Source of the DNA: CAVROT01 sp963722905
Lineage (GTDB): Bacteria > Pseudomonadota > Alphaproteobacteria > Rhodobacterales > Rhodobacteraceae
DNA: 64,000 nt
Reading direction: 5' to 3'
Assembly (NCBI GenBank): GCA_963722905.1
Contig: CAVROT010000002.1
Coordinates: forward strand, 106,965 to 170,964
Shown: positions 19,052-27,705 of the stretch, piece by piece
How the letters are laid out: every line of letters starts with the position of its first letter
How positions within the stretch are numbered: the first letter of the stretch is position 1
Made by a program: the position numbers and the translations under genes
Notes under the pieces: generated by a model
The model's input: only the letters and a program-made list of their open reading frames with translations
Told to the model about the DNA's origin: nothing
Databases searched by the model: none

Positions 19052-19840
19052 ATGTCCGACACCCCTCCGCGCAACGATCGCACGACCATCCCCCCGCGCG
19101 CTGAACGCACGACGCATTTCGGGTTCGAGGACGTGCGCGAGGACGAAAAGGCCGGCCGCGTTCACGGCGTCTTCACCTCCGTGGCGTCGCGCTATGACGT
19201 AATGAACGACGTGATGTCGGGCGGTGTCCACCGGTTGTGGAAGGACGCGATGATGGACTGGCTCGCGCCGCGCCCGGGCCAGCGCCTTCTGGACGTGGCG
19301 GGCGGCACCGGCGACGTTGCCTTCCGGTTCCTGGCCCGGGCGCCGCGCGCCCATGCCACCGTGCTGGACCTGACCGAGCCGATGCTGACCGAAGGCCGCG
19401 CAAGGGCCGAGGCCGGACGGTTGGGCGGCCGCCTCGACTGGGTGGTCGGCGACGCGATGGCGCTGCCGTTTCCCGACGCCGCGTTCGACGTGTACACGAT
19501 CAGCTTCGGCATCCGTAATGTCACACGCATCGCCGATGCCCTGGCCGAGGCCCACCGCGTCCTGCGCCCCGGCGGACGGCTGATGGTGCTGGAGTTCAGC
19601 CGGGTGCCGGTGCCGACGCTGCGCTGGGCCTATGATCGCTATTCCTTCAACGTGATCCCGGCGATGGGACAGGCGATCACCGGCGACCGCGACAGCTATC
19701 GCTACCTCGTGGAGTCCATCCGGCGGTTCCCCGATCAGGAGACGTTCGCCGGCATGGTGGGGCAGGCCGGCTTCGACCAGGTGCGCTACCGCGATCTCAC
19801 GATGGGAGTGGCCGCGCTGCATTCCGGGTGGAAGCTGTGA
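19052..19840 (+). CDS. ubiE: Ubiquinone/menaquinone biosynthesis C-methyltransferase
   Basis: This SAM-dependent enzyme methylates C-2 of the ubiquinone ring intermediate. The 262 residues show YDVMNDVMSGGVHRLWK, the SAM motif LLDVAGGTGDVAFRF, the second motif WVVGDAMALPFPD, FGIRNVTRIADALAEAHRVL with GGRLMVLEFSRVP, and the C-terminal MGVAALHSGWKL, all conserved in UbiE. The ATG at 19052 adds a short polar N-terminus. The ubiB gene follows 10 bases later, so the two ubiquinone genes form an operon. It diverges from mutM, an order common in alphaproteobacteria. Confidence 0.96.
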   Translation: MSDTPPRNDRTTIPPRAERTTHFGFEDVREDEKAGRVHGVFTSVASRYDVMNDVMSGGVHRLWKDAMMDWLAPRPGQRLLDVAGGTGDVAFRFLARAPRAHATVLDLTEPMLTEGRARAEAGRLGGRLDWVVGDAMALPFPDAAFDVYTISFGIRNVTRIADALAEAHRVLRPGGRLMVLEFSRVPVPTLRWAYDRYSFNVIPAMGQAITGDRDSYRYLVESIRRFPDQETFAGMVGQAGFDQVRYRDLTMGVAALHSGWKL

Positions 19841-19850
19841 CGGCGGGGGC

Positions 19851-21380
19851 ATGAGGGGCCCGCACAACATCTGGCGGCTGATCCGCACCGGCGCCACGCT
19901 GGAGCGGACGGGCGCCATGGACGTCGTGCTGGATGCGTTCCGCGCGCCCCCGTCGCTGCGGTTCGCCGCCCGTGCGCTGGGCGTGCCGTTCCGCTGGCTG
20001 GGCTATGAGGGCGACCCGTCGCAGCCGCCTGCGACGCGCGCGCTGACCGCGCTGGGCCCCGCCTACATCAAGTTCGGACAGGTCCTGTCGACCCGTCCCG
20101 ATGTAGTGGGCGAGGAGCTGGCCGCACAGCTGCGGGTCCTGCAGGACAAGCTGCCGCCCTTCAGCATCGCCGAGGCCCGCGCGACGGTGACGCGAGAGCT
20201 CGAGATCGACGTCGACGATGTATTCTCCAGCTTTTCCGAGCCGGTTGCTGCCGCGTCCATCGCGCAGGTTCACCGCGCGACCCTCCGCGACGGCGGCGCC
20301 GACGTGGCCGTGAAGGTTCTGCGCCCCGGGATCGAGCGGGCGTTTCGACGCGACGTCGACGCCTTCTACCTGGCGGCGCGCATGATCGATCTGCTGGCCC
20401 CGTCGGCCCGTCGTCTGCGGCCCATGGACGTCATCGAGCATTTCGAAGGCGTGGTTCTGGGCGAGCTCGACCTGCGTATGGAGACCGCCGCTGCCGCCGA
20501 ATTTGCGGCGAACACTGCCGGCGACGAAGGGTTCCGGCTGCCCCGTGCGGAATGGTTCCTGTCGTCGCGTCGCGTCATGACGATGAGCTGGGCCGAGGGG
20601 ATCCCCGCCAGCGACATCGCGGCCATCGACGCTGCGGGTCACGACAGGCGCGCGCTGGGCGAAAGGGTGCTGCGGCTTTTTCTGCGCCATGCGCTTCGCG
20701 ACGGATTCTTCCATGCCGACATGCACCAGGGGAACCTGAAGATCGGTCCCGACGGCGACATCATCGCGCTTGATTTCGGCATCATGGGGCGGCTCGACGA
20801 ATATACGCGCCGGGTCTACGCCGAAATCCTCTTCGGCTTCATCCGGCAGGATTACCGCCGCGTGGCCGAGGTACATTTCGAAGCGGGCTATGTGCCGGCG
20901 GACCGCGACGTCGACGAGTTCGCGCGCGCCCTGCGCTCCGTCGGAGAGCCGATCTTCGGCATGGACGCCACGCGCATCTCCATGTCGCGGCTGTTGAACT
21001 ATCTCTTCGAGGTCACCGAGCGATTCGGGATGGAGACGCGGACCGAGCTGATCCTGCTTCAGCGCACCATGGTCGTGGTCGAGGGCGTGTCGCGATCGCT
21101 CTACCCGCAGATCAACATCTGGCAGGTCGCGCGACCCATCGTAGAAGAGTACGTCCGCGACAATATCGGGCCGCGGGCCCTGTTGAGGGACCTCACGCGA
21201 ACGGCGCAGGTGCTGTCCCGCTTCGGTCCGCAACTGCCAAAGCTGGCCGAGGCGGCGTTGATGCGCCAGTCCAGGACGGAGCCGCTGCCGCAACGCCGAA
21301 GCTGGCGTATGGATGCACTGCTCGTCGCGCTGGGTGCCGGGGCGATGGCGGCGATGATATGGTTCGCACAGGCGATCTGA
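19851..21380 (+). CDS. ubiB: Ubiquinone biosynthesis accessory kinase-like protein UbiB
   Basis: UbiB is an ABC1/ADCK-type atypical kinase-like ATPase needed for ubiquinone synthesis. The 509 residues contain the family KxGQ motif (AYIKFGQVLSTRPDV), the Ala-rich loop AAASIAQVHRA that replaces the kinase Gly-rich loop, the VAVKVLRPGIE lysine strand, the catalytic-loop region FFHADMHQGNLKIG, and ALDFGIMGRL in place of DFG. A hydrophobic helix at the C-terminus (residues 487-507) anchors it to the membrane. It lies 10 bases after ubiE in the same direction and is convergent with flgD. Confidence 0.96.
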   Translation: MRGPHNIWRLIRTGATLERTGAMDVVLDAFRAPPSLRFAARALGVPFRWLGYEGDPSQPPATRALTALGPAYIKFGQVLSTRPDVVGEELAAQLRVLQDKLPPFSIAEARATVTRELEIDVDDVFSSFSEPVAAASIAQVHRATLRDGGADVAVKVLRPGIERAFRRDVDAFYLAARMIDLLAPSARRLRPMDVIEHFEGVVLGELDLRMETAAAAEFAANTAGDEGFRLPRAEWFLSSRRVMTMSWAEGIPASDIAAIDAAGHDRRALGERVLRLFLRHALRDGFFHADMHQGNLKIGPDGDIIALDFGIMGRLDEYTRRVYAEILFGFIRQDYRRVAEVHFEAGYVPADRDVDEFARALRSVGEPIFGMDATRISMSRLLNYLFEVTERFGMETRTELILLQRTMVVVEGVSRSLYPQINIWQVARPIVEEYVRDNIGPRALLRDLTRTAQVLSRFGPQLPKLAEAALMRQSRTEPLPQRRSWRMDALLVALGAGAMAAMIWFAQAI

Positions 21381-21444
21381 AGCGCCCGAACACCCGGGTC
21401 TTTCGGCATTTTGCTTCGTGCGGACGCCGCGTGGCTCGGTCCGG

Positions 21445-22149
21445 TCAGAGTGCGCTGACCGGTTGGCGCAGAGCCGTGACATCGTCGGACACGACCTCGG
21501 TGCCGCCGGCGAAGACCAGCGTCGCGCCATCGCGGCCGGACCGTGCCTCGACGACCCTTCCGTAGGTCTCGGCCGGTTCGGTCGCGACGAGCTTGCCCGT
21601 TTCGTCGAAGCTTTCGACGGAGAAGCGGTACGTGCCCTTGGGAAGCTGAGCGCCGCTGGCCGATCCGATGCCGTCCCACTGGAAGGGAGCGCCGTTCGCC
21701 GCGATCTTGCGGCGGTCCACTTCTGCGCCGTAGGCATCCGTCACCACGATATGGTGGCGTTCGCCCGCCGCCGGCGGTTCGGGATCGACCGTGACGGGCG
21801 TGCCGTCGAACTGGACGGGCATCCGTGCCCGGGCCTCCATCCCTACCCAGGATGCCATCTGCGACAGGTCGCCGGAGCCCATCCGGGCCGATAGGCCCTC
21901 CAGCAGCTCGTTGGTAAGGACCTGCTGCTCGACTCCGGAAAAAGTTGCGAGCTGGGTCGAGAATTCTTCGGTCTTCATGGGCGACAGGGGGTCCTGATTG
22001 TTGATCTGCGCCGTCAACATCTTCAGGAAGGTGTCGAAGTCCGAACTTATGGTCCCCTTGGACGACGTGTTCGAACCGTCGCCGGCCGCACCAGCGTTCA
22101 CCTCGGGTCGGGAGGTCGCCGCGTTGGGCGTCGTTGTCGTGATGTCCAT
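21445..22149 (-). CDS. flgD: Flagellar hook assembly (hook-capping) protein FlgD
   Basis: FlgD is the scaffold placed on the growing hook. The 234 residues show the N-terminal signature DFDTFLKMLTAQINNQDPLS, followed by TEEFSTQLATFSGVEQQVLTN, and a C-terminal Ig-like/FlgD domain (GIGSASGAQLPKGTYRFSVE). The N-terminal 40 residues are a disordered Thr/Ser/Gly-rich segment, as usual. It follows fliK by 4 bases on the same strand, so both hook-length factors are cotranscribed from the region shared with the divergent flgJ-type gene. Confidence 0.95.
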   Translation of the reverse strand: MDITTTTPNAATSRPEVNAGAAGDGSNTSSKGTISSDFDTFLKMLTAQINNQDPLSPMKTEEFSTQLATFSGVEQQVLTNELLEGLSARMGSGDLSQMASWVGMEARARMPVQFDGTPVTVDPEPPAAGERHHIVVTDAYGAEVDRRKIAANGAPFQWDGIGSASGAQLPKGTYRFSVESFDETGKLVATEPAETYGRVVEARSGRDGATLVFAGGTEVVSDDVTALRQPVSAL

Positions 22150-22153
22150 GTTC

Positions 22154-23764
22154 CTACATCCTGATGTCGAGGCGGTCCGTCGACCGCGCGTGAGTACCGG
22201 CGATGATGCTGTCGCTGCCGGCGTGCTGTTCGGATCCCGCTCTCATGCCGGCAACCCCGGCAGGTGGTCCTTCGCTCGAGGTGCGCCGGCCATTGCCGCC
22301 GCCGCCAAAATCGAAATTCGGCGTGGGCAGCCCGGCGTTTCGGAACTCTTGCGCCAGTGCGTCCGCGTGGCGGCGCAAAAGCGCCAGCGTCTCGTCGCGG
22401 TCGGCGTGGAGCGACAGGACCATCCCGGCGTCCGATGCGACGATGGTCATGCGCACCCGCCCCAGTTCTTCCGGCGAAAGCGTGATTTCGATGGAGGCGC
22501 CGGGTGTGGTGGGTGCCGAATCGGCAATCTGGCGAACGATGGGCAGCGGGCTGGCGGAGACGTATCGTCCCGTGGCCGCCGCCGTCGCCGGGCTCGCTCC
22601 AGCGGCGACCGGTGACGACAGATCGGGCGCCCCATCGCCAAGCCTGGTGCCGTCCATCGGCAATCTCGCGGTCGATACGACGTCCCCGGCCAATGACGGG
22701 CCGCTCTGGCCCGCCAGGATCATCGGGGCGGAAGTTCCCGCAGCGGCGGGCTGCGGCGTTGCGAACGTCCTGACGGAATAGGTCGTCCTGTCCGTCGGCG
22801 TCGGTCCGACCCGCGCCTCGAGGGGGGCGTCGTGCGACGTACGAAGCCGCGGCCATGCCGTACGGGATGTCATCTCGACTGGCATGGAAGGTGGCGGCGA
22901 CGCGGGTGAAGACGAGACCTGGGCCGCGGCTGCCCTGACATCGGCCAAGGGGGCACGCGATGTCCCGTCGGACGTTCGCATTCCAACACTGCCGTCCGGG
23001 GCCGCCGCGCCTCTGGCCTCGATCGCGACCGCGGCTGACGAAGCGACCGCGTCGCGCGGGTTTGCCACGGAAGCGGGCGCAATGGCGGCATTCGGTGTCG
23101 GTCCGTTTGCCTGGGCGGCCGGGAGCGGGGGCCGATCCTGGCGGACCACCTGTGCGTTCTCCGTGGCCGCGCCAGATGCCCCTGGCATCGCTTCGGGTCG
23201 GTGCATCGCATTTGCCATCGCGGACATGTCGCTGCCCGCTGCGGTCTGCGGCGCCCCCCGGTCGACCCGGATGTCCGGTTGGAAGGGGGACTTCCCGTCT
23301 TGCGCGACCTTTGCCGTCTCCCCGGACAGATTTATTGCTGCGGCAGCGGCGGACCCGCGCGGATCGGTGTCGCCCGCCGGCAGACGGGCTGCATCGTCAT
23401 CGCCGGCCGAGTCGCCCCCCCGCGTCGGGACAGAGGATGGATCGACCGCCTCGGGGGCCGCTCCGTCCAACTTGGTGCCGACCAAAGGTGCTTGCGCAGC
23501 GGTGACGGAGCCCCGGACCTCGGGATGCCGGGCGGGCCCTGCATCCGCAGGCGGGCCGTCTGATGCGGCCGCCGTCGCCGCATCCTCCTCGCCCCGCATC
23601 TGTGCACCACCGGAATCGGCCGATGCTTGCCCCGTCGAGGCCCCCGGAGCCTCGTTGTCGACGAGGGATGCGAAAGAGACGTCGCCTTTCCCTGCCGGAC
23701 GCGACGCAGGACCGGCAGTCGGACCCGCCGGTACTGCGGCAGAAAGCTGGGTGGACGAAATCAT
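22154..23764 (-). CDS. fliK: Flagellar hook-length control protein FliK
   Basis: FliK is a secreted ruler that stops hook growth and switches export specificity. The 536-residue product is dominated by an Ala/Pro/Ser-rich disordered region (residues 1-400). The conserved Flg_hook domain is near residues 420-490 (IEITLSPEELGRVRMTIVAS, then LLRRHADALAQEFRNAGLP). The low-complexity N-terminus varies in length in this family, so assignment rests on the C-terminus and on the overlap-like spacing with flgD. The ATG at 23764 (MISSTQLSAAV) is the first in frame. Confidence 0.93.
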   Translation of the reverse strand: MISSTQLSAAVPAGPTAGPASRPAGKGDVSFASLVDNEAPGASTGQASADSGGAQMRGEEDAATAAASDGPPADAGPARHPEVRGSVTAAQAPLVGTKLDGAAPEAVDPSSVPTRGGDSAGDDDAARLPAGDTDPRGSAAAAAINLSGETAKVAQDGKSPFQPDIRVDRGAPQTAAGSDMSAMANAMHRPEAMPGASGAATENAQVVRQDRPPLPAAQANGPTPNAAIAPASVANPRDAVASSAAVAIEARGAAAPDGSVGMRTSDGTSRAPLADVRAAAAQVSSSPASPPPSMPVEMTSRTAWPRLRTSHDAPLEARVGPTPTDRTTYSVRTFATPQPAAAGTSAPMILAGQSGPSLAGDVVSTARLPMDGTRLGDGAPDLSSPVAAGASPATAAATGRYVSASPLPIVRQIADSAPTTPGASIEITLSPEELGRVRMTIVASDAGMVLSLHADRDETLALLRRHADALAQEFRNAGLPTPNFDFGGGGNGRRTSSEGPPAGVAGMRAGSEQHAGSDSIIAGTHARSTDRLDIRM

Positions 23765-23816
23765 TCCGATGGACTCCTGCGAATCGCGAGATTGCCCCCC
23801 TTATCCCCGCCTTTGG

Positions 23817-23831
23817 TTACTTGATCTTTAC
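23817..23831 (+). promoter_or_regulatory. CtrA-like site between fliK and the flgJ-type gene
   Basis: TTAC, seven bases, TTAC differs by one base per half from the alphaproteobacterial CtrA consensus TTAA-N7-TTAA. It lies in the 113-base divergent flagellar promoter region, where CtrA control of motility genes is established in Rhodobacterales. Inference from motif and context only. Confidence 0.4.
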
Positions 23832-23877
23832 CGCCATGACGTTTCTTCGCCCGTGCAGTTGCCCATAGGAGCCTTCG

Positions 23878-24165
23878 ATGCACATCACGCCCGCGACAGA
23901 TCCCCGCCCGCTTGCGGCCGTGCCGCCCCCTGTCGACCCGCTGCGCAAGGTCGCGGCCGAACTCGAGGTGACGTTTCTGGACGCGATGCTGAAATCGGCG
24001 GGCCTGGGAAAGGCACGGACCTCCTTTGGCGGCGGTATCGGAGAGGACCAGTTTGCGTCCTTCCTCCGCCGCGAACAGGCCGAATCGATGGTCGCCTCCG
24101 GTGGTATCGGCCTGGCCGAACGTCTGTTCCAGTCCCTCAAGGAGCGGTCCGATGGCGGGGCGTGA
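23878..24165 (+). CDS. Rod-binding protein, FlgJ N-terminal domain only
   Basis: The 95-residue protein matches the rod-capping domain of FlgJ: LRKVAAELEVTFLDAMLKSA, a Gly-rich linker, then EDQFASFLRREQAESMVASG and IGLAERLFQSLKER. The peptidoglycan hydrolase domain found in enteric FlgJ is absent, which is normal in alphaproteobacteria. It probably helps rod assembly in the periplasm. It is transcribed divergently from fliK, and its last 14 bases overlap the next gene, indicating translational coupling. Confidence 0.87.
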   Translation: MHITPATDPRPLAAVPPPVDPLRKVAAELEVTFLDAMLKSAGLGKARTSFGGGIGEDQFASFLRREQAESMVASGGIGLAERLFQSLKERSDGGA

Positions 24166-24499
24166 CGTGCAGCGGCTGTCGCGCCTGCTGGAGAGAGAGC
24201 GGCAGATGCTGCTGCGTGCCGATGTCGACGGCCTTGCCACCAGCGTCGCCGAAAAGACGCGCTTGCTCGAACGGATCGCCGCTACGGCATTCGACTCCGC
24301 GGATCAGGCCGAGCTGGCCGTCCTGGGAAAGTCGGCGCGGCGCAACGATTCGCTCTACCAAGCCGTCATGGGAGGCATCGCGGCCGCACGCCAGAGGCTC
24401 GAGGTGCTGCGCGCAGGAACCCCGGCGGCGACGTACGGGGCACGCGGGCAACGCACCGACATCGCACCGGTCCGCAGCAGCCTGCACCGCCGGGCCTGA
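24152..24499 (+). CDS. FlgN-like flagellar export chaperone
   Basis: The 115-residue protein is mostly helical and charged (RDVQRLSRLLERERQMLLRA, VAEKTRLLERIAA), with a region of coiled-coil character. FlgN keeps the hook-filament junction proteins FlgK and FlgL soluble before export. Similarity is by pattern and place: alphaproteobacterial flagellar clusters carry a short FlgN-like gene just after the rod-binding gene. The ATG at 24152 lies inside the end of the preceding gene. The C-terminal tail is basic and apparently disordered. The family call is moderately sure. Confidence 0.7.
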   Translation: MAGRDVQRLSRLLERERQMLLRADVDGLATSVAEKTRLLERIAATAFDSADQAELAVLGKSARRNDSLYQAVMGGIAAARQRLEVLRAGTPAATYGARGQRTDIAPVRSSLHRRA

Positions 24500-24554
24500 C
24501 GCGGGACGGGCCGCGCGCAATTGCCTCAAATGTCCCGTATCCGACCGGCCGGAG

Positions 24555-24569
24555 TTAGCGAGTTGTTAG
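24555..24569 (+). promoter_or_regulatory. CtrA-like site upstream of flagellin
   Basis: TTAG, seven bases, TTAG followed by C matches the CtrA consensus TTAA-N7-TTAAC with one mismatch per half. It lies 160 bases before the flagellin start, in a less GC-rich leader. Inference from motif and context. Confidence 0.4.
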
Positions 24570-24728
24570 CTTCGGCAGGCGATGAAGTCTCCATATCCAG
24601 CAGGATAGCGCACGAGCCCGACAGCGGGCCATGACGGTGCGGGGATCCAGAACGGGCCAACAGGGGGCCGCCATGCCGGCGGTCCAGTACCGGGTGCAAA
24701 AGCGCCCTTACCCATTCAAGGAAACGAT

Positions 24729-25940
24729 ATGTCCAGCATTCTCACCAACACCGGCGCGATGGTCGCCCTGCAGACCCTGCGCACGACCAACATGGGTCTG
24801 GAAAAGGCGCAAAGCGAAATCTCCACGGGCAAGTCCATCGCCTCGGCCAAGGACAACTCCGCCATCTGGGCCATCTCGAAGGTCATGGATTCCGACGTCC
24901 GCGGCTTCAAGGCGATCTCGCAGAGCCTTGCGCTGGGTGAATCGACCGTCGCCGTCGGGCGCCAGGCCGCGGAGTCGGTGACCGACCTGTTGACGCAGAT
25001 GAAGGAAAAGATCGTCGCGTCCCAGGAGGACAACGTCGACCGCGCCAAGATTCAGACCGACGTCGCAGCCCTGCGCGAACAGATTTCCTCGGTCGTGTCC
25101 GCCGCCCAGTTCAATGGCCAGAATCTCGTAAACGGCACCGCGCTGGCCACCGAGATCCTGTCCTCGCTCGACCGCGATGCGGCGGGTAGTGTTACGGCCT
25201 CGAGCATCGCCGTGACCGGCGTGAACCTGTCGACCGGGGGGTACGTGGCCAATGACGTCTTCTCCGGCTCCTCGACCGGCGCCACGGGCGACGGCGACGG
25301 CGTTGCCTTCGCCCTCGACAACGGCGGCGGCAACGAGCAGCTCGAGATAGCCGAGAACGGCACGGCGTTCGTCGAGGGCGAAACGTTCTCGGTCCGCATC
25401 GGCGAGCAGTCGGTTTCGTACACCGTCAGTGCGTCGGATGCGGCGGCCACCACGACGGCCGACATCGTTGCGGTCGCACTCAAGAACAAGATCGACGCTC
25501 TGGGTATCGCCGATCTCACTGTCGACTACGACAGCGGCACGCCGGGCACGCTCGACTTCACCAACGGCGGCACCGCGGACATGACCGTCACCGGCAGCTA
25601 CAAGAATGCCGGGACCGGCGACCTGGCCGCGATGGCCGCGTTCGACGTCTCGGACGCCGCCGGCGCTGCCGTCGCCTTGGGCGCTATCGACGACATGCTG
25701 AACGTGGCGATCAACGCGGCGGCATCCTTCGGTTCGGTCCAGGGTCGGATCGAGACGCAGGCCACCTTCGTGTCCAACCTCACCGACTCGTTGAAGGCCG
25801 GTATCGGCAGCCTCGTCGATGCGGATATGGAAGAGACCTCGGCGCGACTGCAGGCGCTTCAGGTCCAGCAGCAGCTGGGCATCCAGTCGCTGTCCATCGC
25901 CAACCAGGCGCCGCAGTCGGTCCTGTCGCTCTTCCGCTAA
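24729..25940 (+). CDS. fliC: Flagellin
   Basis: This is the filament subunit, secreted by the flagellar export system. The 403 residues have the conserved N-terminal helical D0/D1 domain (MSSILTNTGAMVALQTLRTT, EKAQSEISTGKSIASAKDNS, and SAAQFNGQNLVNGT) and the C-terminal D1/D0 helices (RIETQATFVSNLTDSLKAGI and LSIANQAPQSVLSLFR). A variable, Asp/Gly/Thr-rich central domain (residues about 140-310) is acidic. An unusual 229-base leader precedes it and a GC-rich hairpin follows. The downstream genes flaF and flbT are flagellin-specific secretion and mRNA-control factors, so the unit is self-regulated. Confidence 0.97.
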   Translation: MSSILTNTGAMVALQTLRTTNMGLEKAQSEISTGKSIASAKDNSAIWAISKVMDSDVRGFKAISQSLALGESTVAVGRQAAESVTDLLTQMKEKIVASQEDNVDRAKIQTDVAALREQISSVVSAAQFNGQNLVNGTALATEILSSLDRDAAGSVTASSIAVTGVNLSTGGYVANDVFSGSSTGATGDGDGVAFALDNGGGNEQLEIAENGTAFVEGETFSVRIGEQSVSYTVSASDAAATTTADIVAVALKNKIDALGIADLTVDYDSGTPGTLDFTNGGTADMTVTGSYKNAGTGDLAAMAAFDVSDAAGAAVALGAIDDMLNVAINAAASFGSVQGRIETQATFVSNLTDSLKAGIGSLVDADMEETSARLQALQVQQQLGIQSLSIANQAPQSVLSLFR

Positions 25941-25949
25941 GATAACCAC

Positions 25950-25981
25950 CCGGGGCGCGGAGCGACCACGCCGCGCCCCGG
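25950..25981 (+). terminator. GC hairpin after flagellin
   Basis: CCGGGGCGCGG and CCGCGCCCCGG form a perfect 11-bp stem around a 10-base loop, 10 bases after the flagellin stop. There is no T-tract, so it may stabilise the flagellin mRNA 3' end or attenuate read-through into flaF rather than fully terminate. Confidence 0.65.
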
Positions 25982-26036
25982 TATCCATGTCTCCACATCG
26001 TGGCCTTGACCACGCCCGTCTCGAAAAGGACAAGAC

Positions 26037-26399
26037 GTGAACGCTGCCCAGCTCGCCCACAATGCGTATGCCCCCGGAAATGCCTCGCTCCGCTCCGCGC
26101 GCGGCACCGAATACGATGCCTTCGTGAGGATCACGCAGGAGATCAAGTCGGCTCGGACACCGGGCGCGGTCGCCACCGCCCTTCACCGCAACCGAGCCCT
26201 GTGGACCATTCTCGCCACGGACGTCGCGGACCCCGAGAACGGATTGCCGGCGCCGCTGAGGGCCCAAATCTTCTACCTCGCCGAATTCACGAACCACCAT
26301 ACCAGCCGGGTGCTGGCCGGATCCGCGCAAGTGGACGTCCTGATAGAAGTCAACACCGCCGTCATGCGTGGCCTCAGCCAGCGGCCGGTGGTGTCGTGA
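26037..26399 (+). CDS. flaF: Flagellar biosynthesis regulator FlaF
   Basis: FlaF is required for flagellin secretion and synthesis in Caulobacter and relatives. The 120-residue protein shows typical FlaF features: AYAPGNASLRSARGTEYDAF, ALHRNRALWTILATDVADPE, GLPAPLRAQIFYLAEFTNHH and a C-terminal LIEVNTAVMRGL. The GTG start at 26037 is supported by AAAAGGACAAG just upstream. Its stop overlaps the GTG start of flbT (positions 26396-26399), so the flagellin regulators are coupled. No transmembrane segment is present; it acts in the cytoplasm. Confidence 0.93.
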   Translation: MNAAQLAHNAYAPGNASLRSARGTEYDAFVRITQEIKSARTPGAVATALHRNRALWTILATDVADPENGLPAPLRAQIFYLAEFTNHHTSRVLAGSAQVDVLIEVNTAVMRGLSQRPVVS

Positions 26400-26800
26400 C
26401 AGGCCTTGTCCTCAAACTCGCACCGAACGAGCGCGTGCTGATAAACGGCGCGGTGATCGAGAATGGAAATCGGCGCGGACGGCTCAACATCGTCACGCCT
26501 GGCGCTCACATCCTCAGGCTTCGCGATGCGATTCACCCCGACGAGGTCGACACGCCGGTCCGGCGCATTTGCTACATTGCGCAGCTTGTCCTCTCCGGTG
26601 AAGCCGACGTCGACCTGGCAAGGCTCCAGCTGACAAACGGAATCTCGCAACTCGGCGCCGTACTCGACGACCCCGAAAGCCGAGAAATTCTGGCCCGTGC
26701 CGCCGAGGCGGTGAAGGGTGATCAGCACTATTACGTCCTCAAGGCGCTTCGCCAGCTTCTCCCCCGCGAGGCAGAACTTTTTGCATTGGCAAGGCAATGA
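26396..26800 (+). CDS. flbT: Flagellar biosynthesis repressor FlbT
   Basis: FlbT binds the 5' leader of flagellin mRNA and promotes its decay when the hook is incomplete. The 134 residues begin MTGLVLKLAPNERVLINGAV, with IENGNRRGRLNIVTPGAHIL and RRICYIAQLVLSGEADVD, the conserved FlbT core. The C-terminal half is helical (YYVLKALRQLLPREAELFAL). The GTG start overlaps the flaF stop, and its stop overlaps the next ATG (ATGA). The 229-base flagellin leader in this window is a natural target for it. Confidence 0.93.
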   Translation: MTGLVLKLAPNERVLINGAVIENGNRRGRLNIVTPGAHILRLRDAIHPDEVDTPVRRICYIAQLVLSGEADVDLARLQLTNGISQLGAVLDDPESREILARAAEAVKGDQHYYVLKALRQLLPREAELFALARQ

Positions 26801-27597
26801 ATTTCATACCCGTCGTTCCCTTTTCGGGCAACCTGGGCTGGTCGTTCCTCCAGCGCACCAGGGAGGCTCAGCAGGAAGCGCATGACACGTCACCTCGCCT
26901 GAGCCGCAATACCGAATACTTCAAGGCTAAGATCGGAAACGTCTTGTCCGCGCAGGAACTTGTTGCCGACCGACAACTTCTCGAAGTCGCCCTCGGGGCA
27001 TTCGGTCTCGACGGGGATCTCGGCAACAAGTTCTACATCGAAAAGATCCTGGAATCGGACACGAGCGATCCCCGATCGCTGGCTAATCGGCTGTCCGATA
27101 AAAGATATCTCGCTTTCGCCAAGGCTTTCGGCTTTGGAGATACGGGTGGGGCAAGTATCGTGGCGTCGGATTTTGCCGAAAGAATCACAACGTCTTACAA
27201 AGATAGACAGTTCGAATTTGCCGTTGGCGAGCAGAACCCCGACTTGCGTCTGGCAATGGGGCTGGAGCGCGACCTAGGTAACATCGCCGAACGGACGAGC
27301 CTATCAGACAATGCGAGGTGGTACACAGTCATGGCGACGCCACCCCTTCGCAAAGTCTTCGAGGCCGCTCTGGGTCTTCCGAAGAGTTTTGGCGCTCTTC
27401 CTATCGAACAGCAATTGACGGAGTTCCGCGAGAGATCCCAGCGCATTTTCGGTGTGTCTGAAGTAGCAGAGTTCAATGAGCCCGAAAGGATTACAGAGTT
27501 GAATCGTCAATTCCTCGTCAGGTCCGAACTTGCGGCCGGTCCGCCTCCCGGTATCCGAGGTTCCGCTGCCCTGGCCCTGCTGCAATTCGGTCAATAA
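26797..27597 (+). CDS. DUF1217 family flagellar-associated protein
   Basis: The 266-residue protein matches the DUF1217 family that occurs in alphaproteobacterial flagellar clusters: SRNTEYFKAKIGNVLSAQEL, the pattern DRQLLEVALGAFGLDGDLGN followed by FYIEKILESDTSDPRSLANR, and ARWYTVMATPPLRKVFEAAL. Function is not established; association with FlaF/FlbT suggests filament or hook-junction assembly. The start overlaps the flbT stop (ATGA), making it the last member of the fliC-flaF-flbT unit. Base composition is lower in GC than in its neighbours, particularly after 27000. Confidence 0.85.
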   Translation: MNFIPVVPFSGNLGWSFLQRTREAQQEAHDTSPRLSRNTEYFKAKIGNVLSAQELVADRQLLEVALGAFGLDGDLGNKFYIEKILESDTSDPRSLANRLSDKRYLAFAKAFGFGDTGGASIVASDFAERITTSYKDRQFEFAVGEQNPDLRLAMGLERDLGNIAERTSLSDNARWYTVMATPPLRKVFEAALGLPKSFGALPIEQQLTEFRERSQRIFGVSEVAEFNEPERITELNRQFLVRSELAAGPPPGIRGSAALALLQFGQ

Positions 27598-27705
27598 GCT
27601 ATCATTACATACATCATTGTATCACGACGATCCTTATCGATTGCTGCCGGAGCACCCCGCCTCCGCGTTCCCCGATACATCGCCCCCTTCACCCGCGCGG
27701 ACTAG

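Noticed and set aside
24708..26330. 540-codon frame antisense to flagellin
   Set aside because: It mirrors the flagellin codon pattern and has no independent ribosome site or domain.
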